This document shows, piece after piece, positions 1 to 11,239 of a DNA stretch of 64,000 nucleotides (position 1 is its first letter; every line of letters starts with the position of its first letter). The translations under genes and the position numbers were made by a program. The notes beneath the pieces were generated by a model, which was given only the letters and a program-made list of their open reading frames with translations, was not told the origin of the DNA and ran no database searches. The DNA comes from Schistocerca nitens (Eukaryota; Arthropoda; Insecta; Orthoptera; Acrididae), in assembly GCF_023898315.1 (NCBI RefSeq), contig NC_064619.1, forward strand, positions 297,948,150-298,012,149, given 5' to 3'.

Positions 1-150
1 GCTACCCCGTCGGAGGTTCGAGTCCTCCCTCGGGCATGTGTATGTGTTGTCCATAGCGTAAGTTAGTTAAAGTTAGATTAAATAGTGTGTAATCTAGGGA
101 CCGATGACCTCGGCACTTTGGTCCCATAAGATCTAACCACAATTTTTTTC
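1..150 (+). mobile_element. SINE-B copy, cut by window edge
   Basis: This is the right part of a tRNA-derived SINE. The pol III B-box-like GGTTCGAGTCC lies near position 17, followed by the family body (CTCGGGCATG, then a GGGACCGATGACCTC block and GTCCCATAAG). The tRNA-like A box lies outside the window. The same body recurs at 8123-8279, 15581-15804, 32331-32496 and 61565-61760. Confidence 0.8.
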
Positions 151-187
151 TAACATCAGAAGTACCCGTCTGAATAACAAAAACATA

Positions 188-1111
<924 letters not shown>

Positions 1112-1992
1112 TAAAATAAACACAGTACACTGGGCATTAGTCTCAGTAGCCTATACAGTGTGAACCCAACTCAATCGACTAAATTTCGGAGTATTTTCAA
1201 GGATATTTTGTGAGCATTTTGGTAACAGAGACTCATAATCTCCGGTGGTTCGTTACTGAGAAATTGCATTTAGTTTGATTTCTTACCTTCATTTATCTCA
1301 ATGGGCTCAGAATGTCAGCATAACAGTCTGTTGGATTGGTGCGTAAGTCCGTAGCGTTTTTCCGTAAGTTTAATAAACACTACAGATATACATAACGGAG
1401 TTTAGTTATCAATAATATATTCTCCTTCACTGTTTCTGCACTGTTTACTGCAGTCTTCCATCGCTGACGTTTCGATTCCGTGACTGTAGAAATCACATGA
1501 TTTTGAGGCGAAGAATTCGTCGAGCCATGTTCGGAGCTAATTTTCACCTGGAAAGGAAGTTATTTGAAGGTTGCTGAATAGAGAGAGGAAAATGTGAAAA
1601 TCTGAGGGCGCAAGATCAAGTGAGTAATGGGTGCAGAATGACTTCCCAGCCTAACTACTGTATAGTGTTTTTGTCAGTCTAGCAGAATGACGGCTGGCGT
1701 TATCGCGGAGTCTTCCTAGTCCACGTTCTTGGACTGTGTGTGAAAGACGTCTCAGTTTTTGACAATAAGTGTCGGCAGTGGTATATATACACGTCACTGT
1801 TCCACCAGATACATAACATTATCTTTTTTGGATGCGCGCAAGTCCTTGTACAGGGAGTTTGGACTCAGTCATTCCCTTCTTTTCTTTTGTTAGCATAACA
1901 ACATTATTTCTCGTCACAAGTATTGATACAGAATAGGAGTAGTCGGTGTTGTTCACGAGGCAATTGATCACGAGCAAGCAGAGATGCACATA

Positions 1993-2041
1993 TGGCCACC
2001 CTTATTTATTTATTTATTTATTTTTATTTATTTATTTATTG
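1993..2041. repeat. TTTA microsatellite, LINE 3' tail
   Basis: A run of TTTA units on the plus strand, broken by one extra T, is the 3' tail of the minus-strand LINE at 1993-3918. Mariner-fossil sequence resumes directly below 1993. Confidence 0.85.
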
Positions 2042-3918
2042 TTCCGTGGGACCACATTTAGGAGAAGTCTCCATGGTCATGGAACGAGTCAATACATGAA
2101 ATTATAACACGATTGTAGAAACAGATAAAATGAAATATAAGAAACATATTCAGGCGACAAGTCGTTAGTTTAAATAAAGAAAATCAAGAATGTAACACTG
2201 GAATTTGCTTAATTTTTTAGCTCTTCCAGGAGCTCCTCGACAGAATAGAAGGAGTGAGCCATGAGGAAACTCTTCAGTTCAGACTTAAAAGTGTTTGGGC
2301 TACTGCTAAGATTTTTGAGTTCTTGTGGTAGCTTATTGAAAATGGATGCAGCAGAATACTGCACTCCTTTCTGCACAAGAGTCAAGGAAGTGCATTCCAC
2401 ATGCAGATTTGATTTCTGCCTAGTATTAACTGAGTGAAAGCTGCTAACTCTTGGGAATAAGCTAATATTGCTAACAACAAACGACATTAAAGAAAATACA
2501 TACTGTGAGGGCAATGTCAAAATTCCCAGACTATTGAATAGGGGTCGACAAGAGGTTTTCGAACTTACACCATACATAGCTCGAACAGCCCGTTTTTGAG
2601 CCAAAAATACCCTTTTTGAATCAGAAGAATTACCCCAAAAAATAATACAATATGACATAAGCGTATGAAAATATGCGAAGTATACTACTTTTCGTGTTGA
2701 AATGTCACTTATTTCAGATACTGTTCTAATGGTAGATAAAGCGGCATTTACTTTCTGAACAAGATCCTGAACATGGGCTTTCCACAACAGCTTACTATCT
2801 ATCCGTACGCCTAGGAACTTGAACTGTTCCGTCTCGCTTATAACATGCCCATTCTGTCTGATTAAAATGTCAGTTCTTGTTGAATTGTGAGTTAGAAACT
2901 GTAAAAACTGAGTCTTACTGTGATTTAGCATCAAATTATTTTCCACAAGCCACGAACTTATATCATGAACTACATTATTTGATAATGTTTCAATATTACA
3001 CACAAGATCCTTCACTACCAAGGTGGTGTCATCAGCAAACAGAAATATTTTTGAATCACCTGTAATACTAGAAGGCATATCATTTATATAAACAAGAAAC
3101 AGCAGTGGCCCCAGCACCGACCCCTGGGGAACGCCCCATTTAACAGTGCCCCATTGGGACTGAACGTCATTACCACTCTCAATATTGCGGAGGATTACCT
3201 TCTGCTTTCTGTTCTTAAAGTAGGAGGCGAACCAATTGTAAGCTACTCCCCTTACTCCATAATGTTCCAACTTCTGCAGTAATATTTTGTGGTCAACACA
3301 GTCAAAAGCCTTCGTTAAATCAAAGAAAACACCTAACGTTCGCAACCTTTTATTTAATCCGTCCAAAACCTCACAGAGAAAAGAGACTATAGCATTTTCA
3401 GTTGTTAAGCCATTTCTAAAACCAAACTGTACATTTGACAGCAAATTATGTGAATTTAAATGCTGCAGTAACCTTGTATATACAACCCTCTCGATAACTT
3501 TAGCAAACACCGATGGCATAGAAATAGGTCTATAATTGTCAACATTATCCCCGTCTCCCTTTTTATAAAGTGGCTTCACTACCGAGTACTTTAATCGGTC
3601 AGGAAACCGACCACTCCTAAAGGAAAAGTTACAGATATGGCTAAGTACTGAGCTAACATACGTGGAACAATACTTCAGTATTCTGCCAGATACCCCGTCA
3701 TATCCATGAGGGTTCTTGGTCTTTAGTGATTTAATTATTAACTCAATCTCCCTCTTGTCAGTATCATGGAGGAGCATTTCAGGTAACAGTCTCGGAACAC
3801 TTTTTTCTAAGAGCGCTATATGATTCCCTGTTGGGACTAGGTTTCTATTTAGTTCACCTGCTATATTCAGAAAGTGATTATTAAGTACTGTACATATATG
3901 CGACTTATCAGTGAAAAT
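1993..3918 (-). mobile_element. 5'-truncated non-LTR LINE
   Basis: The element reads on the minus strand. It starts abruptly inside the region upstream of the reverse transcriptase (near 3918), contains an open RT frame, has about 165 bp of 3' UTR, and ends in an AATA-type tail at 1993-2041. The endonuclease and any ORF1 are missing, typical 5' truncation. A clear target-site duplication is not visible. The RT type and microsatellite-like tail suggest the CR1/Jockey group, but the exact clade is uncertain. Confidence 0.85.
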
Positions 3919-3951
3919 CTGATTTTTGTGATTTTGGCTTAGAGCATGCAA
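2209..3951 (-). CDS. LINE reverse transcriptase ORF, chimeric N-terminus
   Basis: This uninterrupted 580-codon frame encodes a non-LTR reverse transcriptase. Visible motifs in order are NYRPISMPSVFAKVIERV, FFDLTKAFDCVDH (motif A Asp), WGVPQGSVLGPLLF, FADDTTLV (catalytic Asp pair) and FKFLGVRIDSKLLW, followed by a C-terminal region without an RNase H domain. The apex endonuclease expected upstream is missing. The first 11 codons (MHALSQNHKNQ) are not LINE sequence: they are the reading frame of the mariner fossil into which the LINE inserted, so the apparent start is an accident of the insertion. The open RT frame suggests a fairly recent insertion. Expression is unlikely without the LINE promoter. 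Confidence 0.85.
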   Translation of the reverse strand: MHALSQNHKNQIFTDKSHICTVLNNHFLNIAGELNRNLVPTGNHIALLEKSVPRLLPEMLLHDTDKREIELIIKSLKTKNPHGYDGVSGRILKYCSTYVSSVLSHICNFSFRSGRFPDRLKYSVVKPLYKKGDGDNVDNYRPISMPSVFAKVIERVVYTRLLQHLNSHNLLSNVQFGFRNGLTTENAIVSFLCEVLDGLNKRLRTLGVFFDLTKAFDCVDHKILLQKLEHYGVRGVAYNWFASYFKNRKQKVILRNIESGNDVQSQWGTVKWGVPQGSVLGPLLFLVYINDMPSSITGDSKIFLFADDTTLVVKDLVCNIETLSNNVVHDISSWLVENNLMLNHSKTQFLQFLTHNSTRTDILIRQNGHVISETEQFKFLGVRIDSKLLWKAHVQDLVQKVNAALSTIRTVSEISDISTRKVVYFAYFHTLMSYCIIFWGNSSDSKRVFLAQKRAVRAMYGVSSKTSCRPLFNSLGILTLPSQYVFSLMSFVVSNISLFPRVSSFHSVNTRQKSNLHVECTSLTLVQKGVQYSAASIFNKLPQELKNLSSSPNTFKSELKSFLMAHSFYSVEELLEELKN

Positions 3952-4560
3952 TAGGGGCCTGCAGATGCGCCCGATTTTCGAACCTTCCCCATTTCATATA
4001 AATGTCGCACGATGGTGGGATGATCACAGTTCATGTCATTTTCCAGTTCTCAAGTACACTGACTTAGATCATTGTATGTTAAAGCGTTTAAACGTTCTTC
4101 ATCAAACCCTGAAAGTCTTGCTGAACGTGGAGTGTCACTAATGTCAAAATTATCCTCCTTAAAAGAAAAAATCATGTCATGTCGTGCTCCGTCCGATGGC
4201 TTTACACCCATGCACGGCACAAATGTTTCCGCCTGCGTCTGCTGTTGTTACGCATTTATCGAATTCAAGCAGAATAATAAGTCGGAAAAGTTCCGATTTC
4301 TCCATTTGGAAATCTATTTTCTAGCGTCAACAGCTCCAGTAACCATCTCCAAATGACAAAATGACAATATGTAACCTCAGACAGCAACAGTGAACAACAA
4401 AGAAAAAATTAGAATCGATAAATAAACGCATTGGAATAGGAGTACCAACATACCAAACAAAAACACTACGAATTTGGGTACCAACGTAATAATATCTTGC
4501 TTGGTGTATGTTGTTTGTTCTAAACTTATTCCGTTCACTCACGGTACGTCTACATCTATA

Positions 4561-5359
4561 CTCACAATGGAACCTCCTCATCGCACCCCACTCAGATTTA
4601 GTTATAAGTTGGCACAGTGGATAGGCCTTGAAAAACTGAACACAGATCAATCGAGAAAACAGGAAGAAGTTGTGTGGAACTATGAAAAAAATAAGCGAAA
4701 TATACACTCTGAGTAGTCCATACGCAAGATATGCAACATCAACGAGAAAGTGAGCTCATGTGCGTCGTGGTCCCGTGGTTAGCGTGAGCAGCTGCGGAAC
4801 GAGAGGTCCTTGGTTCAAGTCCTCCCTCGAGTGAAAATTTTACTTTCTTTATTTTCGCAAAGTTATGATCTGTCCGTTCGTTCATTGACGTCTGTGTTCA
4901 CTGTAATACGTTTGGTGTCTGTGTTTTGCGACCGCATCGCAAAACCGTGCGAATAATAGACGAAAGGACGTGCACGGTTTTGCGGTGCGGTCGCAAAACA
5001 CAGATACTAAACTTATTACAGTGAACACAGACGTCAATGAACGAACGAACAGATCATAACTTTGCGAAACTAAAGAAAGTAAAATTTTCGCTCGAGGGAA
5101 GACTTGAACCAAGGACCTCTCGTTCCGCAACTGCTCACGCTAACCACGGGACCATGACGCACATGATCTCACATTCTCATTGATGTTGCATATCTTGCGC
5201 ATGGACTACTCAGTTTGTATATTTCGCTTATTTTTTCATAGTTCCACACAACTTCTTCCTGTTTTCTCGATTGATCTGTGTTCAGTTTTTCAAGGCCTAT
5301 CCACTGTGCCAACTTATAACTAAATCTGAGGGGGGTGCGATGGGGAGGTTCCCTTGTCA
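4561..5359. mobile_element. Foldback element with tRNA-like arms
   Basis: Two inverted arms of about 390 bp (4561-4953 and 4970-5359) pair almost along their whole length around a spacer of about 17 bp. The outer ends carry GGAACCTCCTCATCGCACCC at 4569-4588 and its near inverse at about 5330-5351. Each arm contains a tRNA-like block with the B box GGTTCAAGTCC (about 4812-4822 plus; inverse near 5102-5112). No protein is encoded; open frames here are mirror images of each other. It behaves like a non-autonomous MITE or foldback element. Confidence 0.85.
4769..4829 (+). other. tRNA-like block in foldback arm
   Basis: The segment GTCCCGTGGTTAGCGTGAGC followed about 25 bases later by GGTTCAAGTCC resembles pol III A and B boxes with tRNA-like spacing. 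An inverted copy lies at about 5094-5157 in the other arm. I could not fold a convincing acceptor stem, so it is not called a tRNA gene. It may be a captured SINE head. Confidence 0.45.
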
Positions 5360-5374
5360 GCAAGTCACCTTTCG

Positions 5375-5772
5375 ATGTTTGAGAGGGGGTATTTTGTTTA
5401 CTGGTGTCCTTCCCCCTTTCTCCTGTTCAAGTCGCGTATGGCTCCTGGGAAGAACGATTGCTGGTCAGCCTCCGTGTGAGCTGGAATCTAATTTTATCTT
5501 CATGGTCTTTGCACGAGATGTACATAGGAGGAAGCAATATTTATATAGGAAGTGTTATACGCCCTCTATTATTCCCGATCTATATTAACGCCATAGGAGA
5601 CAATCTTAGATTGTTTGCGGCTGATGCTGTCATTTACCGTCTTGTAAAGTCATTAGATGATCAAAACGACTTGCAAAATGATTTAGATAAAATTCTTGTA
5701 TGGTGCGAAAAGTGGCAATTGACCAAGAATAAAGAAAAGTGTGAAGTTATTCACATGAGTACTGAAAGAAAG
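5375..5772 (+). pseudogene. LINE reverse transcriptase fragment
   Basis: A reading frame at about 5525-5770 gives GSVIRPLLFPIYINAIGDN, then LRLFAADAVIYRLVKSLDD, a degraded RT segment in which the FADD catalytic motif has become FAAD. It continues with WCEKWQLTKNKEKCEVIHMS, typical of LINE RT thumb regions. The preceding 150 bases resemble a dispersed repeat I could not classify. It is truncated on both sides and ends where SINE-A at 5775 begins. Confidence 0.75.
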
Positions 5773-5774
5773 TC

Positions 5775-5966
5775 GGCCGGCGTGGCCGAGCGGTTCTAGG
5801 CGCTACAGTCTGGAACCGCGCGACTGCTACGGTCGCAGGTTCGAATCCTGCCTCGGGCATGGATGTGTGTCATGTCCTTAGGTTAGTTAGGTTTAAGTAG
5901 TTCTAAGTTCTAGGGGACTGATAACCTCAGAAGTTAAGTCCCATAGTGCTCAGAGGCATCATCTGT
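5775..5966 (+). mobile_element. SINE-A copy
   Basis: A full-length copy of the commonest SINE here. It has a tRNA-like head with A box (GTGGCCGAGCGGTTCTAGGC), a B box (GGTTCGAATCC), then the family body (TTAGGTTAGTTAGGTTTAAG, GGGGACTGATAACCTC, AAGTCCCATAGTGCTCAGAG). It sits at the end of a LINE RT relic. Confidence 0.92.
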
Positions 5967-6289
5967 GCATTTCCTTACATGAATATGTGTTGTGATTTCT
6001 GTATATGTGATTCTCTGCCTCTCTTGTGTATTCTCTAAGTTAGACTACAATTTGTGTACATGTAAATCGTACTTACGTCAAAACCAATCGCTTCGGTTAC
6101 CTAAAAGCGAAGAAATTACGCCATGAACTGTTATTACTTATAAAATGCAGTTTATATTGCGTAAGGATATAAAATACACAGTGGACTAGCACTGAATGAT
6201 GTTCGCTTCTAATTATGTTCAAAACAAACAAACAAACAAACAAAAATAAAGGGAAGTCATCTTATCCCAGGCTCTCTCTTACACTTTCA
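5967..6289. other. No gene recognised; AAAC microsatellite
   Basis: No coding signal was recognised. An AAAC simple repeat occupies about 6223-6246. Confidence 0.6.
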
Positions 6290-6400
6290 TTAGCGTTTCT
6301 TTCCCTACCAATGCTACCAATACTGCAGGTAATCCTACCATTTACTACACCATTTACGTAGTGTACCAAAACTACCGAAGGTAACATGTAATACACTTCG
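6290..6400 (+). repeat. Repeat R, copy 1
   Basis: About 110 bp resembling, in inverted orientation, the segment at 29505-29625. Shared words include ACCATTTACTAC, TGTAGTGTACC and AAACTACCGAA. The family is unrecognised. Both copies lie near CpG-rich blocks. Confidence 0.55.
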
Positions 6401-6720
6401 CCGTTGTACGGTAGAGCGGTCAAGATCCCACATCGCCACACAAACGGGAGACTCGCTTCTGGAGAAGTACGGCCGCTGCCGGCTTGGGGCTTGGAAGGCG
6501 GGAGCCGCCGTGCCGGTCGTAAAACAGTGCCACTGTTTGCAGTATCTATAGTCGGGCGAGCACGGCGTTGCGCGCTATCGACACGGCAGGCGGCAGCAGG
6601 CGGGCAGCTGTGGAGAGGGGAGCCGCGGTGAGTGGCGGTGCGGTGCCGCTATTATGCTCACACGGCCGCCACGCCGCCACTCGACAGCGCAGCCTTAGCA
6701 CCCCCTCTGCCTGTTAACCG
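6401..6720. promoter_or_regulatory. CpG-rich block
   Basis: This stretch is much richer in G, C and CpG than its AT-rich surroundings, with many GCCGC, GCGCG and CGGCGG words. A splice-donor-like GTGAGT occurs at about 6628 in plus orientation. It may be a CpG-rich promoter or untranslated first exon of an unseen gene, or a GC-rich repeat. The short open frame at 6404-6631 has no recognisable protein features. Confidence 0.35.
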
Positions 6721-8111
6721 CCACTTAAGCCATCGAACAATTTGTCTCACCTGGCGGATAGGCCTTCTGAAAACGTGAGGTTGTCATGTCTCAGGCTAGA
6801 GTCGTGTATTTCATTCGTGCGTCGCGTCGGTAAGCACTCGTCCGTCCGAGATAATCTGTAGTCACTTCTTCGTCTGCTAAAATATCTTACCTTTTGGTGA
6901 AAACTGTGAGTTCATGTCTCAACGAGTCGTCTGAGCTTTGTCATGAGCCAGCCAACGTTTGACGTGGCATGATTCGAGTTCTGTGACGTCACTTGCTGCT
7001 ATTTCATTTTGAGGAGCAATTTCGTCAAATGAAACACAAAATAAGTTCTGTGATATTTCGGCGAAGTGTTACGTAAAGGAGAAGCAATGGGAAGCAAAAT
7101 TGCTCACTACGTCACAAGCAGAAAGCTTGACACCCGCAGAAAGCAAGCGCCATATTGTACTTATCGTGTTCAGTAGTATCCCACATTCTGAGTTTTTGTT
7201 ATACCTTACACCCCATGAATATATGTTGCTAATAAGCATCAGCACGTTGAATGTGTCGAGGAACAATCTTTATTGATACTATATGTTGTAATAAAATAAC
7301 GGGAAACTTTAATGTAATTTCGCTCTTAGTTATTATCGCGTTATGAGTAGCGTTTTATGGGACTGCACACTGAAGATTCATGAAAAACGTGTTGTTCTTT
7401 TTAGGATTCGTTATACTAAAATATAAATTAAAAATTTTCTGGTGTTAAAGCCTATAGACGATTGTAAGATAAAATACAATGTCACTCAGAAGGAAGCTCC
7501 AGTTTAGTGTAGAAAATAAAGACAACATGTTACTGGAACAGAGATTAAGTAGATATTGTGTTCGTGTCCTGTTGTATCTATTTTTTTTTCATCTTCGCGT
7601 TTTCCAAAAGGTAATGAGATTTTCTTACGAAATTAATGGAAATAATTTCTGTCATACTTGATGCTACGTAAATATCAGTGCATTCTCTGCCAGGAGTAAG
7701 TTTGTTCGATTTGGTCTACTTTTATAATCTGGTGTCCTTACTGAGTGGTCATGTATCTTCCCTTTTTGTCTTATTACATGTTCATGGATACTGAAGTGTT
7801 TATTTTTGCATACCACAGTCAGAATAACATGACTAGCATAGAGCCAAGGGAGAAATGTGAGTTTTAATAAAGCTAATGCAAGTGTTTTACACTTTCCCCT
7901 TTTTCATGAACAAACTGTGAGGTTTGTGAGCCAAATGATGATGGCAAATGCTGCTAGAGTTGTGTAAGGTAGCAGCTTGAATGCATGTTAATTTTGCACC
8001 TTACCTGAGATTTTACACGTCGTAACAAGTAGATGAATATGTCACCTGACATACTTTGGTGGTACGGAGCAGATATACCTAACAAAACGAACAGTTTATA
8101 ATGCCAAAAGG
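6721..8111. other. No feature recognised
   Basis: About 1.4 kb of mostly AT-rich sequence. The open frames are short and show no recognisable protein motif. No repeat family was identified. Confidence 0.6.
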
Positions 8112-8122
8112 TATGACACTCG

Positions 8123-8279
8123 CTGTGTTACTGGTCCCGGCGGAGGTTCGAGTCCTCCCTCGGGCATGGGTGCGTGTGTTTGTCCTTGGGATAACTTAGG
8201 TTAAGTAGTGTGTAAGCTTAGGGACTGATGACATTAGCAGTTAAGTCCCATAAGATTTCACACACATTTGAACATTTTT
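8123..8279 (+). mobile_element. SINE-B copy with TSD
   Basis: A 5'-truncated SINE-B with B box GGTTCGAGTCC, the CTCGGGCATG block and a 3' end near ACATTTGAACATTTTTT. It is flanked by an exact 11-bp target-site duplication, TATGACACTCG, at 8112-8122 and 8280-8290, which proves retrotransposition and fixes the ends. Confidence 0.93.
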
Positions 8280-8373
8280 TTATGACACTCGATTCGACGG
8301 TATTACACACCGAACCCAAATCTTGCATGTCAATGAGCAAAAGGTGAAAAAAGCTGCTGGAAGAAACGTTCTA

Positions 8374-9849
8374 CACTCATGCTCATAAATTAAGGATAAT
8401 TGCAGAATGTGCTGCCACACAACGTGGCACTACACAGAACTGGCGCTAATAGCATAGGCACATAGGGAACACACACGACACAGATATGAAAGTCCACAGA
8501 ATTGGTGATAAGTTGAGAAAACCATCCCGAAACACATGTGCTACAAAACGGCACTGTTTCCTGCGCACGTACCCCGACATCAGTATGGGATATGATCACC
8601 ATGTACACGTACACAGGCCGCCCAACGGGTTGGCATACTCTGGATCAGTTGGTCGAGCAGCTGCTGGGGTATAGCCTCCCATTATTGCACCAGTGCCTGT
8701 CGGAGCTCCTGAAGTGTCGTAGGGGTTTGAAGACATGCAGCGATAAGTCGACCGAGAGCATCCCAGACGTGTTTGACGGGGTTTAGGTCTGGAGAACAGG
8801 CAGGCCACGCCATTTGCCTGATATCTTCTGTTTCAAGGTACTCCTCCGCGATGGCAGCTCGGTGGAGCGGTGTGTTATCATCCATCAGGAGGAAAGTGGG
8901 ACCCACTGCACCCATGAAAAGGCGGACATACTGGTGCAAAATGACATCCCGTACACCTGACCTGTTAAAGTTCCTCTGTCAAAGACATGCAGGAGTGCAC
9001 GTGCACCAATCATAATCCCACTCCACATCATCAAACCACGACCTCCATACAGGTTCCTTTCAAGGACATTAAGGGGTTGGTATCTGGTTCCTGGTTCACG
9101 CCAGATGAAACCCGGCGAGAATCACTGTTCAGACTCTACCTGGAATCGTCCGTGAACATAACGTGGGACCACTGTTCCACTGACCATGGACTGTGTTCTC
9201 GACACCACGCTTTATGGCCTCTCCTGTGACCAGGGGTCTGTGGAATGCACCTTGCAGGTCTCCAGGCGAATAAACCATGTCTGTTCAGTCGTCTGTAGTC
9301 TGTGTGTCTGGAGACAACTGTTACAGTGGCTGCGGTAAGGTCCCGAGCGAGGCTACCTGCAGTACTCCGTGGCCAACTGTGCGCACTGATGGTGAGATAT
9401 CGGTCTTTTTGTGTTGTTGTACACTGTGGACGTCCCGTAGTGTAGCGCCTGGACCCGTTTCCTGTCTGCTGCAATCGTTGCCATAATCTTCAGATCACAC
9501 TTTGTGGCACACAGAGGGCCCATACTACGACTTGCTGTTTTTGATCAGCCTCCAGTCGCCCTAGTATTCTACCCCTCATAACGTCATCAATATGTGTTCT
9601 TTGAGCCATTTCAACACACAGTCACCACTAGCACATCTGAAAATGTCTGCACACTTACTCGCTGCACCGTACTCCGACATGCACCCACACACCTCTGCGT
9701 ATGTGGACTGCTGCCAGCACCACTGTGCAATGACCGCAGGTCAAATGCACCGCATGGTCGTACCCCAAGGTGATTTGAACCCGCAAACCGCCCACCAGAA
9801 AAATTTTTCACCATGTATCAGCATTATCCTTAATTTACGAGCATGAGTG
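8374..9849 (-). mobile_element. Tc1-like transposon
   Basis: About 27-bp terminal inverted repeats (CACTCATGCTCATAAATTAA at 8374-8393 and its near-perfect inverse ending at 9849) define a 1476-bp element flanked by TA at 8372-8373 and 9850-9851. It carries one broken transposase gene on the minus strand, so it is structurally complete but inactive. Confidence 0.92.
8580..9609 (-). pseudogene. Tc1-like transposase, broken
   Basis: The likely start ATG is complementary to 9607-9609 (MAQRTHIDDVMRGRILGRLE). A helix-turn-helix N-terminus leads to VMFTDDSRF (first catalytic Asp), then a frameshift. The frame at 8682-8939 has FLLMDDNTPLHRA (second Asp) and SPDLNPVKHVWDALGR. Counting 34 residues on from the second Asp reaches a lysine where Tc1 proteins have the catalytic glutamate (usually NPIEHVWD), so the active site is lost. 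The C-terminus ends MPTRWAACVRVHGDHIPY. At least two stops and a frameshift are visible. Family length is about 340 residues. Confidence 0.88.
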
Positions 9850-9851
9850 TA

Positions 9852-11239
9852 GTTTGGGGGCAGATCCACGTTGTACCGGCATGACCCACATACAACAGAA
9901 GGCTTCTGACAGAGGTTGGTGACCCGCAGCGAGATGGACAACGAACATTCCAGGTGATACAGTGAGGTGAGCAGGTACCGGCCCAGCGCTGCTTGCGACG
10001 GAGAAATTCTTTAGAAAACTGAATTGGGAAATTTTCAGATGGATACCAACAGACCAGTGACACAATTGATCACGTGAAAGGCCCATGGTACGCTCGTGAT
10101 GTACGTGTGTAACTTTTAGGTGTCAGGTGAGGGCACAAAATGTTCGGCTGGCTGAAATAAACTCGAAAGGAGAAAAAGGGACGATGTTTCGATGTAGTTT
10201 AAAGGTAGGCCCTTTAAGTTGGCAGGGGTAGTTTCCACATGATAAAAGGAATGTCCCCATTGGTCTGAAAAAGCCATTACGTGAAGCACAAAAGGACACA
10301 GGTGGGGGACAGTTTGCTACGAAAGACACAGTGCTGAAAACTTCAGGGACTCTCCTCTGAGCCAGCGTCAAGCGTAGAACACAGAGCATCACGCTCTGTA
10401 CGACGCCAAAAGAGGAATTTGCGTTCACTTTCGCTGACAGCTAGAAATTAGCTGAAGAGTAGTTGAGCTCCGATAATGGAGAAACGGAACAGCCAGGTAG
10501 TTAATTGTTCTTGTGAGAGCTAAGAGGTCATTGAAGTATACACGCTGCTCCATCTATGCACGCGTATATTGCCATATTTTCCAGACTAGGGATGAGTGCA
10601 TGTTTTCTGGCCTAACGAGACACATAGGACAGTCTCATCTGATAAAATCAGTAAAGATTTTGATTAGCTTTTTATAGGATTTTCAGAGGGCGAGAGCAGC
10701 CATGCAGCTGACAGCACGTCGCAGCTAAAGGTAAATGCCACTGGAAAAGGCGTAAAATTGTTGGATCACCAGCTTGTGTCCACTGTGAACTCGAGCAGCC
10801 TTTAGTAATCTTTTGCTCATCTTATCACAAAAAACTAACCATCCTCTGTAGACTTGATTGTCATCCTAAATAGTACCGAACTTAGAACCAGAATCGGATG
10901 ATTTGTAGTAATATTGGCCAACCTCACTGTCTAAAAGTAAGAAAAATCTTGTAGAGAACCTTCTATTTAAATTTGATATTGTTGTTCAGTGTTATTTCTG
11001 CTAAACAGGACGTAATGCGTTATCTTGACAACTGTCCCGAAATTGTTATGTCACATCTATGTAAACCCATGTGCTTCTTTAACAGCAGTATAGGAATAAA
11101 ACAAATTTAGTACAGCTAAACACCGATGTGCTCTGTCAATAGTATAAGGGTCCACTCCTAACCCAAAAATTTATTCTAGTGACTCTAACGCATTCACAGG
11201 GTGTTTTTGCTGATGTCTGACGAAGATGAAAAGGTGTGG
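9852..11239. other. No feature recognised
   Basis: About 1.4 kb without a recognised gene or repeat. A minus-strand open frame of 101 codons at 10123-10428 has no motif I can identify and is probably chance. Confidence 0.55.

Larger units (their letters stand above)
1400..4305 (-). pseudogene. mariner transposase relic (interrupted)
   Basis: The N-terminal piece begins at the ATG complementary to 4303-4305 (MEKSELFRLIILLEFDK). It continues through a helix-turn-helix region (FDEERLNALTYNDLSQ, then MNCDHPTIVRHLYEMGKV) to HALSQNHKNQ near 3919. After the LINE, the downstream piece reads VAICASLLARDQLPREQHR, then TCDEK (first catalytic Asp), RDNASRHSARLTK (second) and YSLDLAPSDFHIF (third), and ends WLDEFFASKSCDFYSHGIE near 1440. 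Several stops and at least one frameshift are present, so it is dead. The first aspartate is followed by a stop where a tryptophan is usual. The pattern fits a DD34D mariner. Confidence 0.85.
1331..4485 (-). mobile_element. mariner-like fossil split by a LINE
   Basis: Degenerate inverted termini (TTGGTGCGTAAGTCCGTAGC at 1335-1354 and its diverged inverse at about 4459-4485) bracket a minus-strand mariner transposase relic in two pieces, about 3919-4485 and 1331-1992. The gap is filled by the LINE at 1993-3918. Removing the LINE leaves about 1.23 kb, the expected mariner size. The two pieces abut in the protein: the upstream part ends ALSQNHKNQ and the downstream part begins VAICASLLARDQ. The mariner is therefore older than the LINE. 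Confidence 0.85.

Noticed and set aside
4327..4707. 126-codon minus ORF and its plus-strand partner in the foldback
   Set aside because: The same words recur inverted in the other arm (5169-5363), showing they are mirror images of a non-coding foldback element.
5800..5870. tRNA-like sequences with A and B boxes at many sites (for example 5775, 15290, 34560, 47930)
   Set aside because: Each is the head of a multi-copy SINE with a shared body, and most have target-site duplications. They are not functional tRNA genes.
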